The notes: generated by a model from the sequence alone, not told the origin. Shown: positions 42,272 to 52,053, counted from the first letter of the stretch. The stretch: 64,000 nt of DNA from Bacillus sp. FJAT-49711 (GCF_018343715.1 NZ_JAGYPL010000003.1:379784-443783), one strand, 5' to 3'. Numbers and translations: made by a program.

Positions 42272-43680
42272 CGGCTAACCACCAGCCGTTTCCGCGTTTC
42301 TTTTGCAAAGATTTTTCCGGGATTCATAATATTATGAGGGTCAAAAGACTGTTTGATTGCTCTCATGATTAAAATACCTTCAGTCCCAAGCTTCCATTCC
42401 AGAAAAGGTGCCTTCATCATACCGACCCCATGTTCACCCGTAATCGTCCCACCGAGTTCAATCGCTTTAGCGAAAATATCTGCAAAAGCTGCGTCTACCC
42501 GCTTCATCTCCTCTTTATCTCTTACATCTGTTGGACAAGTCGGATGTAAATTCCCATCACCAGCATGACCAAACGTACAAATCGTAACATTATGTTTCTT
42601 TGCAATCTCGTTAATGGCCTTCACCATATTAGCAATTTCTGAACGAGGAACGGTTGCATCTTCAAGAATCGTCGTCGGCTTCAATCTTGCCAATGCAGAA
42701 AGAGCTGATCTGCGAGCTTCTGTTAGTGCCAATGCCTCCACTTCTGTTTCAGCAATTTTTACAGAAACAGCTCCTTGCGCCGTGCAAATATCTGCCATTT
42801 TCTTTATATCACGTCCAACAATTTCATGCGGTCCATCTTGTTCAATCAACAAGACAGCCTCTACATCCGTTGGAAGGCCTATTTTTGCAAAATCTTCAAC
42901 TGCTTTTAATGTTGGCTGATCTAAGAACTCGAGTGTAGCCGGAATAATTTTTGCAGAAATAATTTCAGAAACAGTTCGTGCTGCCTCATCCATACTTTGA
43001 TAAAGTGCAAGCATCGTCTGTTTTGTTTCTGGAATTGGTATTAGTTTCAATGTAGCTTCTGTAATAATCGCAAGGGTTCCTTCTGAGCCCACAAGAAGCT
43101 GTGTCAAATTATAGCCTGCCACATCTTTGGCAAGTTTCCCGCCTGTACGAATGATATCCCCATTTGGCAAGACAGCCTCAAGCGCCATTACATAATCAGC
43201 AGTTACTCCATACTTCAGTCCACGCAAGCCCCCAGAATTTTCATTAATATTGCCGCCAATCGTTGATATTTTCATCGAACTTGGATCGGGAGGATAAAAC
43301 AATCCTCGCTTTTCCACTTCCCGTATCATATCCTGTGTAATTACACCCGGCTGAACCGTTACTGTGAGATTTTCCTCATCAATTTCAAGTATGTTGTTCA
43401 TATGTTTGAATAAAAGTACAATCCCCCCCTCAGTTGGCACAGTTCCTGCACATAAATTTGTGCCCGAGCCACGAGGGATAATAGATATTCTCTCATTGCG
43501 GCAAGCGTTTACAATTTCAGCCACTTCTTTCGTATTACGCGGAGCAACAACCAAATCTGGCATAGATTGATAATTCGGTGTGGCGTCGTAAGAATATACA
43601 AGGCGGCCAGCTTGAGAATCGATGACATTTTCTTTACCAACAATAGAGGCTAGTCTCGCCTTTATTTGATCTTTAATCAT
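42268..43680 (-). CDS. glcD: Glycolate oxidase FAD-binding subunit
   Basis: The 470-residue protein has a VAO-type FAD-binding domain (VVAPRNTKEVAEIVNACRNERISIIPRGSGTNLCAGTVPTEGGIVL, DPSSMKISTIGGNINENSGG) and the C-terminal oxidase domain with HAGDGNLHP and GGTITGEHGVGMMK, all typical of GlcD. It oxidises glycolate to glyoxylate with FAD. GGGTGTGAAAG precedes the ATG. The adjacent glcF is translationally coupled. Confidence 0.93.
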   Translation of the reverse strand: MIKDQIKARLASIVGKENVIDSQAGRLVYSYDATPNYQSMPDLVVAPRNTKEVAEIVNACRNERISIIPRGSGTNLCAGTVPTEGGIVLLFKHMNNILEIDEENLTVTVQPGVITQDMIREVEKRGLFYPPDPSSMKISTIGGNINENSGGLRGLKYGVTADYVMALEAVLPNGDIIRTGGKLAKDVAGYNLTQLLVGSEGTLAIITEATLKLIPIPETKQTMLALYQSMDEAARTVSEIISAKIIPATLEFLDQPTLKAVEDFAKIGLPTDVEAVLLIEQDGPHEIVGRDIKKMADICTAQGAVSVKIAETEVEALALTEARRSALSALARLKPTTILEDATVPRSEIANMVKAINEIAKKHNVTICTFGHAGDGNLHPTCPTDVRDKEEMKRVDAAFADIFAKAIELGGTITGEHGVGMMKAPFLEWKLGTEGILIMRAIKQSFDPHNIMNPGKIFAKETRKRLVVSR

Positions 43681-43856
43681 CTTTCACACCCTTTTCTATT
43701 ATTTCTATCAATCTACTACATATTAACTACATTTTACTAAAAAAATAAGACACGATATACCCATTATTCGTTTAGCACTTGATGTATTAACGTAAAAAGG
43801 TGATAATGTGTTGTGGACATCATTTTCTATTACATTATATAAAAGGATTTGGAAAC

Positions 43857-44498
43857 GTGGATATTATAAAAAGTTTAATTAGTTTTATTTTACATATAGA
43901 TGAACATTTAATCGACATCATTCAAATATTTGATATATGGTCTTACCTCATTTTATTTTTAATCGTCTTTGTTGAAACAGGTGTCGTTATTTTTCCATTT
44001 TTACCTGGCGATTCTTTATTGTTTGCAAGTGGAGCTTTTGCTGCAGTTGGTGCTTTTAATATCGTATTACTGCTGATCGTCTTTTTTACAGCTGCAGTTA
44101 TTGGGGATACTGTCAATTATCATATCGGAAAAAAAATTGGTACATCGATTCCTCCAAAAAGCTGGATTGGCAAGATGATTAATAAAGAAAAAATGGAAAA
44201 AGCAGAGGAATTCTTTAATAAGCACGGTGGTAAAACCATCATATTCGCCCGTTTCATGCCATTTATCCGTACATTTGCTCCATTTGTTGCAGGGGCTAGC
44301 CGGATGAACTACCGCTATTTTATCACCTATAATATCGTCGGTGGTGCCATTTGGGTGCTGCTCTGTACAATCGCTGGCTATTTCTTTGGGAATATTCCTA
44401 TTATCAAGGATAACTTTTCAACTGTCATACTGCTCATCATCTTTATATCCGTTCTGCCTGCTATTATCGGTATAGTAAAAGAACGATTTTCTAAATAA
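43857..44498 (+). CDS. DedA-family membrane protein
   Basis: The 213-residue protein matches DedA from its first residues (VDIIKSLISFILHID aligned with E. coli DedA N-terminus) through VETGVVIFPFLPGDSLLFASGAFAA and the basic FARFMPFIRTFAPFVAGASRMNYRYF motif needed for activity in characterised members. Five to six membrane helices are predicted. DedA proteins support membrane homeostasis, probably as proton-coupled lipid scramblases. GTG 43857 is chosen by homology; the ATG at 43806 behind AAAGGTG is an alternative. Confidence 0.87.
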   Translation: MDIIKSLISFILHIDEHLIDIIQIFDIWSYLILFLIVFVETGVVIFPFLPGDSLLFASGAFAAVGAFNIVLLLIVFFTAAVIGDTVNYHIGKKIGTSIPPKSWIGKMINKEKMEKAEEFFNKHGGKTIIFARFMPFIRTFAPFVAGASRMNYRYFITYNIVGGAIWVLLCTIAGYFFGNIPIIKDNFSTVILLIIFISVLPAIIGIVKERFSK

Positions 44499-44505
44499 AA
44501 CCTGA

Positions 44506-44541
44506 AACGGACTTCATCGAGCAATTGAAGTCCGTTTTTTT
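44506..44541 (+). terminator. Terminator after dedA
   Basis: ACGGACTTCA pairs with TGAAGTCCGT around an eight-base loop, followed by TTTTTTTC. Confidence 0.9.
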
Positions 44542-44592
44542 CTTATACATTATGATACTATTTTTTTATAACCTTATTAAAGGAGTGATTAA

Positions 44593-45546
44593 GTGATACC
44601 TATCCAACCTTTAGTGTTTTCTGGAAACTACTACGATAATGGCCTATCCATAGGTTCCATGGTAAAACAATCAACAGCGATGCAAACACAATTCAAAGAG
44701 TTACAAAAAGTATATCCGTTGCAACAAAATATTGATGAAATCAAAGAAATTCTGAGCACGTATTGTCCTCCCCTTCTAGAGGAACTGCAAGGCATCGTCG
44801 ATGGATCCGGATTTCCTGAGGTAGACATCCTTCGCTTGCTTGCTGGGTATGACATGCCACAGCTTGCAGAATTAGGATGTACGAGTTTTATAACGAGTGA
44901 TTTTTATGTAAGGAATTATGATTTTAGCCCGAAGGTTTATGATGGCTTATTTATTAAAAACGACACCATCTATGGTAATTCCCAATTTCTAGTTGGTCGT
45001 TTGGACGGAATGAATCGGAACGGTCTAGTAGTCGGTTTGCATTTTGTTAATAATAATTTTTATAAAAAAGGCTTTGTTTGCAGCACTATTGTTAGAATTG
45101 TCTTGGAAATGTGCATAGATGTGGATGAAGCAATTCAATTATTAAAGAAATTGCCACATGCTGCTTGCTATAATTATTCTTTACTCGATCAAAAAGGGAA
45201 TATGGCTGTCGTTGAAGCATCCCCTGAACAAGTTCAAATCTTAACTACACCAAACGAGCTTGCTTGTGTAAACAAATTCCAAACGAAAGAAATGGAAGCA
45301 TTTAACCGGAAGCGGGTAGGCTCATCAGATAATCGTTTAGCTGCATTAAGAAAAGCTAACCCTTTACAAACTGTCGAAGATTTTCACGAATGGTTCAGCC
45401 AAACAGAGTCTCCTTTGTTTTATACGGATTATGATCAATTTTTTGGCACACTATACACTGTATCGTATGTTCCGAACGAAATGAGGATCTTACTTACTGC
45501 TGCTGGAAGTAAAGAACGACTTTTGTTTGGTATGAAAGTCGATTAA
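44593..45546 (+). CDS. C45-family (acyl-CoA:6-APA acyltransferase-like) Ntn hydrolase
   Basis: The 317-residue protein aligns with the C45/YjhB-like Ntn-hydrolase family. A probable autoproteolytic nucleophile Cys96 lies in ELGCTSF, followed by YVRNYDFSP and the GRLDGMNRNGLVVGLHFVNN segment. Family enzymes hydrolyse or transfer acyl amides (penicillin acyltransferase, bile-salt hydrolase relatives). GTG 44593 is preceded by AAAGGAG. It lies 26 bases upstream of an AAC(3)-family gene and is probably co-transcribed with it. Confidence 0.8.
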   Translation: MIPIQPLVFSGNYYDNGLSIGSMVKQSTAMQTQFKELQKVYPLQQNIDEIKEILSTYCPPLLEELQGIVDGSGFPEVDILRLLAGYDMPQLAELGCTSFITSDFYVRNYDFSPKVYDGLFIKNDTIYGNSQFLVGRLDGMNRNGLVVGLHFVNNNFYKKGFVCSTIVRIVLEMCIDVDEAIQLLKKLPHAACYNYSLLDQKGNMAVVEASPEQVQILTTPNELACVNKFQTKEMEAFNRKRVGSSDNRLAALRKANPLQTVEDFHEWFSQTESPLFYTDYDQFFGTLYTVSYVPNEMRILLTAAGSKERLLFGMKVD

Positions 45547-45572
45547 ATCAACAAGAAAGAAAGGAATCATAT

Positions 45573-46370
45573 ATGTATACGAAAGAAAGCTTGCTAAAGG
45601 ATTTGCATAATATAGGAATTAATTCGAAAGGTACATTGCTGGTCCATTCGTCTTATAAAAAAATTGGTCCTGTTGCGGGAAGAGCGGATACGGTTTTAGA
45701 TGCTTTCCAAGAATATATGAAAGACGGTCTTCTCGTTTTCCCTACACATAGTTGGTCGTATATTAATACGGAAAATCCTATTTTTTCAGTTAACGACTCA
45801 CCTTCCTGTGTAGGCATTTTGACTGAATTATTTCGAAAAAGACGTAACGTTTCACGCTCCGCACACCCTACCCATTCTGTTGCTGCTTTAGGAAAAGATG
45901 CTGAAGCCTTTACATCCGGCGATGAATATTGCAAAACTCCTTGCGCACGTGACTCGGCATGGGGAAGGCTGCTGGATCGCAATGCTCAAATACTGCTTGT
46001 TGGGGTAGATTTAACAAAAAACACATTCATCCATGGAATTGAGGAATGGGCTAATGTCCCTGGCCGATTGACCGACGTGTATAAACCCCTCAAAACAATC
46101 ATGGAGGATGGCCGAATCATAGATGTTCCATCTCGAAGGCATAGTGGTGAAACTTGGTCTGATTATTTTTGGAAGGTCGACGATATTCTCTTAAGCCGCA
46201 AAGCCATGGTCTTAGGAAAGTTCGGAAATGCGGAAACAAGGGTATGTGGTGCCAGGAAAACTTACGAAGTATTAACGGAAATGCTCCAGGACATGCCTAA
46301 TTTATTTTCGAATAATGAACCACTTAATGAAAAAACAGTCAGCAAATATTCCTCCAACAGAGGATTGTAA
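45573..46370 (+). CDS. AAC(3)-family aminoglycoside N-acetyltransferase-like protein
   Basis: The 265-residue protein has the antibiotic N-acetyltransferase fold: LLVHSSYKKIGPVAG, LLVFPTHSWSY, VSRSAHPTHSVAALG, a TPCARDSAWGRLLD segment, and HGIEEWANVPGRL. AAC(3) enzymes acetylate the 3-amino group of aminoglycosides with acetyl-CoA; the chromosomal Bacillus relatives (YokD/FrbF-like) have unconfirmed physiological substrates. AAAGGAATC precedes the ATG at normal spacing. Confidence 0.87.
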   Translation: MYTKESLLKDLHNIGINSKGTLLVHSSYKKIGPVAGRADTVLDAFQEYMKDGLLVFPTHSWSYINTENPIFSVNDSPSCVGILTELFRKRRNVSRSAHPTHSVAALGKDAEAFTSGDEYCKTPCARDSAWGRLLDRNAQILLVGVDLTKNTFIHGIEEWANVPGRLTDVYKPLKTIMEDGRIIDVPSRRHSGETWSDYFWKVDDILLSRKAMVLGKFGNAETRVCGARKTYEVLTEMLQDMPNLFSNNEPLNEKTVSKYSSNRGL

Positions 46371-46398
46371 GAGCATAGGACTGCACCTAAAGTAAATT

Positions 46399-46433
46399 AG
46401 GTGGAGAAAAAACTTATTTTTATCCACCTTTTT
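46399..46433 (+). terminator. Terminator after the AAC(3)-like gene
   Basis: AGGTGGA pairs with TCCACCT around a 17-base loop, followed by TTTTT. A second dyad, CACCTAA/TTAGGTG, partly overlaps it. Confidence 0.65.
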
Positions 46434-46449
46434 GCATATTCCCCAAGCT

Positions 46450-47211
46450 CTATGACTGTAATTCTGCTTCAAATGTAATTATTTCATCCGGACTTGTTGG
46501 GTATTTTCCATAAACATACCCTGATGAAATGGAGACATTCTTAAATCCAATTTCATGTAAAATGAGCTTAAATTCTTCAATTCCATACCATCTCATGACT
46601 AATCTTTGAAGCTCCGTATCTATTAACTTTCCATCTTTCCATTTTTCATACTTAATATGTGTTACGGTCCTTTGCTGCACCCAATCATGTTCGATTGATT
46701 TACTTTCAAGCGTGATTCCTTCACCATTAGGGAAAGAAATAGCACTTGTATTCATGTCTCCTACTTTAAAATCATACGGCAATGAAATGTCGATAATAAT
46801 TCTCCCGCCAGGCATCAAATGACTTTTAAAGCATGTTAATGCATTCAACGCAGCTTCCCTTGTTTCTAACAAGCAAAAAGTTCCAGTCGGCATAATAATC
46901 GCTTCGAACTTGTTTGGCAGATGAAAATTCTCAAGTTTGCCTTCAAATAATTCGGGATTTAAATCTCTACTTTTACAACGATTTTTACAAGACTCCAGCA
47001 TATCCGCGGAATAGTCTAAGCCATGTACAACAAATCCTTTTTCCAAAAGCGGAATTAAAAATCGGCCTGACCCAACTCCTGCTTCTAAAACTCTTCCTTT
47101 AACATGTTTTAATCGTTCAACGTAATATTCAAGATCCCCGTCAATTGATTTCCCCACCGGCTTTGTAAAATCATAAAACTCTGTACAAAGCTTTCCGTAA
47201 TGACTGAACAT
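46450..47211 (-). CDS. SAM-dependent methyltransferase
   Basis: The 253-residue protein is a class I methyltransferase: motif I VLEAGVGSGRFLIPLL, motif II-like VHGLDYSADMLESC, and the post-II FEAIIMPTGTFCLLETREAALNAL. The N-terminal MFSHYGKLCTEFYDFTKPVG fits YjjC/UbiE-like families. The ATG at 47211 follows AAGGTG and is preferred to an upstream ATG lacking a signal. Substrate is unknown. Confidence 0.85.
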   Translation of the reverse strand: MFSHYGKLCTEFYDFTKPVGKSIDGDLEYYVERLKHVKGRVLEAGVGSGRFLIPLLEKGFVVHGLDYSADMLESCKNRCKSRDLNPELFEGKLENFHLPNKFEAIIMPTGTFCLLETREAALNALTCFKSHLMPGGRIIIDISLPYDFKVGDMNTSAISFPNGEGITLESKSIEHDWVQQRTVTHIKYEKWKDGKLIDTELQRLVMRWYGIEEFKLILHEIGFKNVSISSGYVYGKYPTSPDEIITFEAELQS

Positions 47212-47400
47212 TATGTACTTCACCTTCTTTTTTAGATTTTCAATCGCTTTAAATCTCATTATAAACGTAATATTTTATTAAAATCAGTGAAGAGTATAAT
47301 TATAATTATTTTTTACCGTTTAAAAGGAGAGTGACGATGCTTTGAACAATGAAAGCATTGTAAAAGAGCTTAATGCTGATGAACTAAATAGCATGATGTG

Positions 47401-47430
47401 TGAATAAAGTTATAGTTTTAATACATAGTA
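47401..47430 (+). promoter_or_regulatory. Sigma-G-like promoter of splAB
   Basis: TGAATA (47401-47406) and CATAGTA (47424-47430) are 17 bases apart. They resemble the forespore sigma-G consensus (TGAATA, CATACTA), with one mismatch in the -10. splAB of B. subtilis is sigma-G controlled, which fits. Confidence 0.65.
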
Positions 47431-47467
47431 TAAACATCTTTATCACTTATAAGGGAGCATGCGGAAA

Positions 47468-47719
47468 ATGCAAAATAATTATAATCCTGGGCAAATCGTA
47501 TATGTTATTTACCGGAATCCCCATACACAGGACGTTGCCAATATTCAAGAAGCGGCTGTCGTTCATTCACCTGAGCATCCGAATCAATTAGCGCTTTTTC
47601 TATATGAGACGTATTATCCCATTTCAGAAGAATTGGCTATTTTTCAATCAAAAGAAGAGGCAGAACAAGCGTATGGAGAGGCTTTCGGCTTCGCTGATAT
47701 AGAGGAATACTATGGTTAA
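47468..47719 (+). CDS. splA: Transcriptional regulator of spore photoproduct lyase
   Basis: The 83-residue protein opens MQNNYNPGQIVYVIYRNPHTQDVANIQEAAVV, matching B. subtilis SplA, a small regulator that represses splB expression in the forespore. The start at 47468 lies ten bases after AAGGGAG; the ATG at 47459 nearly abuts it. Its 3' end overlaps splB by eight bases, so translation is coupled. Its mechanism is thought to be TRAP-like or antitermination; this is not evident here. Confidence 0.9.
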   Translation: MQNNYNPGQIVYVIYRNPHTQDVANIQEAAVVHSPEHPNQLALFLYETYYPISEELAIFQSKEEAEQAYGEAFGFADIEEYYG

Positions 47720-48740
47720 ACCCTTTGTTCCTCAACTAGTCTATTTCGAACCAGGCGCTCTAGAATATCCACTCGGAAAGACATTAGTCAATAAATTTAA
47801 AGAAATGGGAATTGAAACGAGACAAACGACATCACACAACCAGATCCGCAATTTACCTGGCGAAAATCATTTTCAAAAATACAGAATTGCTAAATCAACG
47901 CTTGTTGTAGGCGTTAGAAAAACACTGAAATTTGATACATCAAAACCATCTGCCGAATATGCCATCCCCTTTGCAACTGGCTGCATGGGGCATTGCCATT
48001 ATTGTTACTTACAAACGACGATGGGAAGTAAGCCATATATTCGAACTTACGTAAATGTCGATGAGATTCTGGAGTCCGCAGAAAACTATATGCAAGAACG
48101 CGCTCCCGAGGAAACAAGGTTTGAAGCATCGTGTACGTCCGATATTGTGGGAGTCGACCATTTAACCCATACGTTAAAAAAGGCTATTGAATATTTTGGC
48201 CAATCTAAACATGGAAAGCTGCGTTTTGTTACAAAGTTTGCCCATGTTGATCATCTTTTAGATGCAAATCATAATGGAAAAACCCGTTTTCGTTTTAGCA
48301 TTAATGACGATTACATCATTAAGTACTTTGAACCAGGAACCTCACGCTTAAAAGAAAGAATCGAAGCCGCAATAAAAGTAGCAAATGCCGGCTACCCGTT
48401 AGGATTTATTGTAGCACCAATTTATTTGCATGAAGGCTGGAAAGAAGGATATGGAGAAATGTTTCAAAAGCTTGAAGCAGAACTTCCAGGCTTTGCTAAA
48501 AAGAACTTAACCTTTGAATTAATTCAACATCGCTTTACAATGCCCGCAAAACGAGTTATTCAAAAAAACTACCCCATGACCAAGCTTGAACTTGACGAAG
48601 CAAAAAGAAAATACAAATGGGGAAAATACGGCATCGGAAAATATGTATACAAGGATGAAGAACAAGAGGATATTAAAGATACCCTCGGCGGATATTTGAA
48701 AAAATACTTTCCAGAAGCAAAAATGGAATACTTCACTTAG
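47712..48740 (+). CDS. splB: Spore photoproduct lyase (radical SAM)
   Basis: The 342-residue enzyme reverses the UV lesion 5-thyminyl-5,6-dihydrothymine in germinating spores by radical chemistry. The 4Fe-4S cluster cysteines are Cys91, Cys95 and Cys98 in CMGHCHYC, and the conserved hydrogen-atom donor Cys141 lies in EASCTSDI. The TIM-barrel core is complete. The ATG overlaps splA by eight bases. This gene is the strongest evidence that the organism forms endospores. Confidence 0.97.
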   Translation: MVKPFVPQLVYFEPGALEYPLGKTLVNKFKEMGIETRQTTSHNQIRNLPGENHFQKYRIAKSTLVVGVRKTLKFDTSKPSAEYAIPFATGCMGHCHYCYLQTTMGSKPYIRTYVNVDEILESAENYMQERAPEETRFEASCTSDIVGVDHLTHTLKKAIEYFGQSKHGKLRFVTKFAHVDHLLDANHNGKTRFRFSINDDYIIKYFEPGTSRLKERIEAAIKVANAGYPLGFIVAPIYLHEGWKEGYGEMFQKLEAELPGFAKKNLTFELIQHRFTMPAKRVIQKNYPMTKLELDEAKRKYKWGKYGIGKYVYKDEEQEDIKDTLGGYLKKYFPEAKMEYFT

Positions 48741-48772
48741 GATACGGTATTGCTTTCCGTATCCTTTTTTCG

Positions 48773-49360
48773 CTAATCCCGTCTTTCTCCCATAATCCCA
48801 TAAAATAATAGCCTCACTATATCTTCTGTCATCGGAAGAATCTTCTGATAAACATCCTCACGCTGCATATACTCCTTTATCATTTGTATATAAAATAAAA
48901 TCGCTTCATTCGATAAGGCAGGATCAATATATCCCTGCTTTTTCCCTTCATTAAATAAATCAACAAAGCTTGGTACTGTCTTTTCAATATAAAGATTTTC
49001 GATATAACTCATCCCTGCCGCGTATTCCCTCATAAAGTATTGATAAAAATCTTCATGAATCCTATTGGCTGTTTCTTTTTTATTAAAAATAATTTTTTTA
49101 ATTTTTTCAGGAAAAGGAATATCTTTTTTAAGTAATTGCTCATATTCCAACCACTCTTTATCTATGTAAAAAATGATAACCTCATGAACTAAATTATCCT
49201 TGCTTTCAAAATAATTATATATAGTCACTTGTGACACTTTTGCTTTCCTCGCAATTTCTGCGATGGACACTTTCTGTACACCAAATTCTATAAATAATGC
49301 CAATGCAGTATTCAGGATATCCGCTTTCTTCATTTCTTTACGACGTATAAATCCATCCAA
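48773..49360 (-). CDS. TetR-family regulator
   Basis: The 195-residue protein has a TetR helix-turn-helix (ILNTALALFIEFGVQKVSIAEIARKAKVSQVTIYNYFESKDNLVHEV) and a variable ligand-binding domain. It starts at TTG 49360, seven bases after GAGGTG. It is divergent from an ABC exporter operon, whose leader contains the palindrome TGAAATATTTCA (49472-49483), so it probably represses that exporter. Confidence 0.88.
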   Translation of the reverse strand: MDGFIRRKEMKKADILNTALALFIEFGVQKVSIAEIARKAKVSQVTIYNYFESKDNLVHEVIIFYIDKEWLEYEQLLKKDIPFPEKIKKIIFNKKETANRIHEDFYQYFMREYAAGMSYIENLYIEKTVPSFVDLFNEGKKQGYIDPALSNEAILFYIQMIKEYMQREDVYQKILPMTEDIVRLLFYGIMGERRD

Positions 49361-49471
49361 TCTCTTTCACCTCATTTTTAGTTTAATGAAAGTTTTGTAA
49401 TAAAACAATAAATATATTTCATAAGTATATTGAAACAATATCATTTTATATATATTATGAACTATGTAGAG

Positions 49472-49483
49472 TGAAATATTTCA
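49472..49483. promoter_or_regulatory. Candidate TetR operator before the ABC exporter
   Basis: TGAAATATTTCA is a perfect 12-base palindrome directly upstream of the ATPase ribosome binding site, in the 151-base divergent gap. Binding by the adjacent TetR protein is inferred. Confidence 0.4.
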
Positions 49484-49511
49484 AAACTTAGGAGTGGTGA
49501 GTGGGTTGAAC

Positions 49512-50399
49512 ATGTTGAAAACATCCAATTTAACAAAAAGATTTGGAAATTTTACTGCATTAGACGGAGTTAATATAGAAGTGAATGAAGGGGAAGTCTT
49601 CGGATTCATCGGGCCAAATGGTGCGGGAAAATCTACAACTATTCGTGTGTTGCTCGGGATTTTAAAAGCAACCGAAGGTGAGGCAAGGATTTTCGGGAAA
49701 GACGTGTGGAAGGATGCTGTTGAGATTCATAAACGGATTGCCTACGTTCCTGGAGACGTAAATTTATGGCCGAATTTGACTGGTGGGGAGGTCATTGATT
49801 TATTTGTAAAGCTACGCGGAACAAATCATAAAAGTAGACGCGAAGAGCTGATACAAAAGTTTAATTTAGACCCTTCAAAAAAATGCAGGACCTATTCAAA
49901 AGGAAATAGACAAAAAGTTGCATTGATTTCAGCTTTTTCTTCGGAGGCTGACCTTTATATTTTAGATGAGCCCACTTCAGGCCTTGATCCATTAATGGAA
50001 AAAGTTTTTCAAGAATGTGTGATGGATGCTAAAAAAGCCGGAAAAAGTGTACTGCTTTCCAGCCACATTTTATCTGAAGTTGAAAAACTATGTGACCGAG
50101 TCGGTATTATTCGAGAAGGAAAAATCATCGAATCAGGTTCATTAAATGAATTGCGTCATTTAACAAGATTGAATCTTGTCGTTGAAACGAAACAACCAAT
50201 AACAGCTCTCCAAGAGTTAAAAGGTGTTCACGATATTAAACGAAAAGAACAGTCTCTTTCATTCCAAGTAGATTCAGAAGAATTAGACACTGTTATGATA
50301 TATATCAGTCAGTTTGGGATCGTAAGATTGGAAAGCACACCACCGACATTAGAAGATTTATTTATGCGCCATTACGAAGGGTCTCGAGGTGAAGCTTAA
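49512..50399 (+). CDS. ABC exporter ATP-binding protein
   Basis: The protein of about 295 residues shows Walker A GPNGAGKS, signature variant YSKGNRQKVALI, Walker B LYILDEPTSGLDP and the switch histidine in LLSSHIL, and a C-terminal DUF4162-like extension. The start is uncertain: ATG 49512 is used, while TTG 49506 or the GTGs at 49494/49497 overlap AGGAG. Its stop overlaps the permease start (ATG at 50399-50401). Confidence 0.87.
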   Translation: MLKTSNLTKRFGNFTALDGVNIEVNEGEVFGFIGPNGAGKSTTIRVLLGILKATEGEARIFGKDVWKDAVEIHKRIAYVPGDVNLWPNLTGGEVIDLFVKLRGTNHKSRREELIQKFNLDPSKKCRTYSKGNRQKVALISAFSSEADLYILDEPTSGLDPLMEKVFQECVMDAKKAGKSVLLSSHILSEVEKLCDRVGIIREGKIIESGSLNELRHLTRLNLVVETKQPITALQELKGVHDIKRKEQSLSFQVDSEELDTVMIYISQFGIVRLESTPPTLEDLFMRHYEGSRGEA

Positions 50400-52003
50400 T
50401 GGCAAGTAAGTATTATAACGAGACGGGCAGCCTTACTCGCTTTATCATCCGACGTGACCGTATTCGAATACCTATTTGGCTGCTCTCTCTATCTTCGGTT
50501 ACCTATTTAACAGCGATTGCCTTTAAAGATTTATATGCAACTGATTTAGATAGGCAGGCAATTGCTGAAACAATGCGGAATCCGGCCATGACGGCAATGG
50601 TCGGAAAAGGATACGGATTAGACAATTATACGAATGGAGCGATGATGGCTCATCAAATGTTGCTTTTCACTGCTATCATCGTGGGACTAATGAGTATTTT
50701 ACTCGCTGCCCGCCATACAAGAGCTGACGAAGAAGAAGGCCGTATCGAATTAATTCGTTCATTGCCTGTTGGGAGACTATCTAATTTAAGTGCTACTATT
50801 TTAGTTTTAGTTGGAACGAACGTACTGTTAGCACTATTAATTGGATTCGGATTGTACGCTTTAAAAATTGAGAGCATCAATTTAAATGGTTCTCTTTTAT
50901 ATGGGGCAGCAATAGGTGTGGCGGGAATTTTTTTCACTGCTATTACAGCCGTATTTGCGCAACTTGCCGAAAATTCACGAGGGACCATTGGATTAAGCTT
51001 TGCTGTTTTAGGGGCATCATATTTAATTCGTGCAATTGGCGATGTTAGCAATGAAATGATGTCTTGGTTTTCTCCATTTGGATGGATCCTTAGCTCAGAA
51101 GTGTATGTAAACAATTACTGGTGGCCAATTTTACTGACGGTTGGGGCATCTGTCGTTTTGTTTATTTTTGCTTACTATTTAAATTCGATTCGGGATTTAG
51201 GTGCGGGATTTTTACCATCTAAGCCAGGGAAAAAGCATGCATCTGTATTATTACAAAGCCCTTTAGGTCTTAGTTTTAGGTTACAGCGGACCGGAATCAT
51301 CGCTTGGACCATCGGTATGTTTATTTTAGGGGCGTCGTATGGATCAGTTTTAGGCGATATTGAATCTTACTTTAAAGACATAGATATGTTGAAAGAGATT
51401 TTAACACCTACCGAAGGATTTTCATTAACTGAACAATTTGTTTCGATGATCATGTCCATTTTAGCGATGATAAGTACCATTCCAGCATTAATGGGGATCT
51501 TAAAGTTAAAAGGTGAAGAAGGAAATAATCGTACTGAACATCTACTTAGTCGTTCAGTTTCACATTCAAAATTATTAGCCAGTTATTTGGCCGTTTCAGT
51601 TGGAAGCAGCTTTCTCATTATATCAATGACTGCCATCGGACTATGGTCTGCAGGAGCGTCTGTAATGGATGATGGAATTGCTTTTAGCACGATTTACGAA
51701 GCTGCTCTTGCCTATCTTCCCGCGATATGGGTGATGATTGGCCTAGCGGTACTATGTAGTGGCTTGGCTCCTAATTTAACTGGGCTTACCTGGATTTACC
51801 TGCTCTATTCATTTATCGTTGTTTATTTGGGAGGGTTGCTTCAATTCCCAGACTGGATGAGCAATCTATCACCATATGGTCATATCCCCCAACTTCCTGT
51901 TGAAGACATGGACTTAACGAGTGTTGCAATATTGACAATCATCGCGATTGTTTTGTCTGTGACAGGTTTCATTTTTTACAATAAGCGTGATATTCACGGG
52001 TGA
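50399..52003 (+). CDS. ABC-2-type exporter permease (tetronasin-exporter-like)
   Basis: The 534-residue protein has twelve predicted membrane segments in two halves, with the characteristic RADEEEGRIELIRSLPVGR and second-half EGNNRTEHLLSRSVSHSKLL segments of the TnrB3/YxlG-like polyketide exporters. It is translationally coupled to the ATPase and divergent from TetR, so it is probably an inducible drug exporter. Substrate is inference. Confidence 0.85.
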   Translation: MASKYYNETGSLTRFIIRRDRIRIPIWLLSLSSVTYLTAIAFKDLYATDLDRQAIAETMRNPAMTAMVGKGYGLDNYTNGAMMAHQMLLFTAIIVGLMSILLAARHTRADEEEGRIELIRSLPVGRLSNLSATILVLVGTNVLLALLIGFGLYALKIESINLNGSLLYGAAIGVAGIFFTAITAVFAQLAENSRGTIGLSFAVLGASYLIRAIGDVSNEMMSWFSPFGWILSSEVYVNNYWWPILLTVGASVVLFIFAYYLNSIRDLGAGFLPSKPGKKHASVLLQSPLGLSFRLQRTGIIAWTIGMFILGASYGSVLGDIESYFKDIDMLKEILTPTEGFSLTEQFVSMIMSILAMISTIPALMGILKLKGEEGNNRTEHLLSRSVSHSKLLASYLAVSVGSSFLIISMTAIGLWSAGASVMDDGIAFSTIYEAALAYLPAIWVMIGLAVLCSGLAPNLTGLTWIYLLYSFIVVYLGGLLQFPDWMSNLSPYGHIPQLPVEDMDLTSVAILTIIAIVLSVTGFIFYNKRDIHG

Positions 52004-52053
52004 ATATTTCAATGATAAACAGGAAAACTAGATTGGAAAGGGAGGTGTGCTTT

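Noticed and set aside
47342-47404. 21-codon frame starting TTG before splA.
   Set aside because: The ribosome binding site is 11 bases away, its end overlaps the sigma-G-like promoter, and no homology is recognisable.
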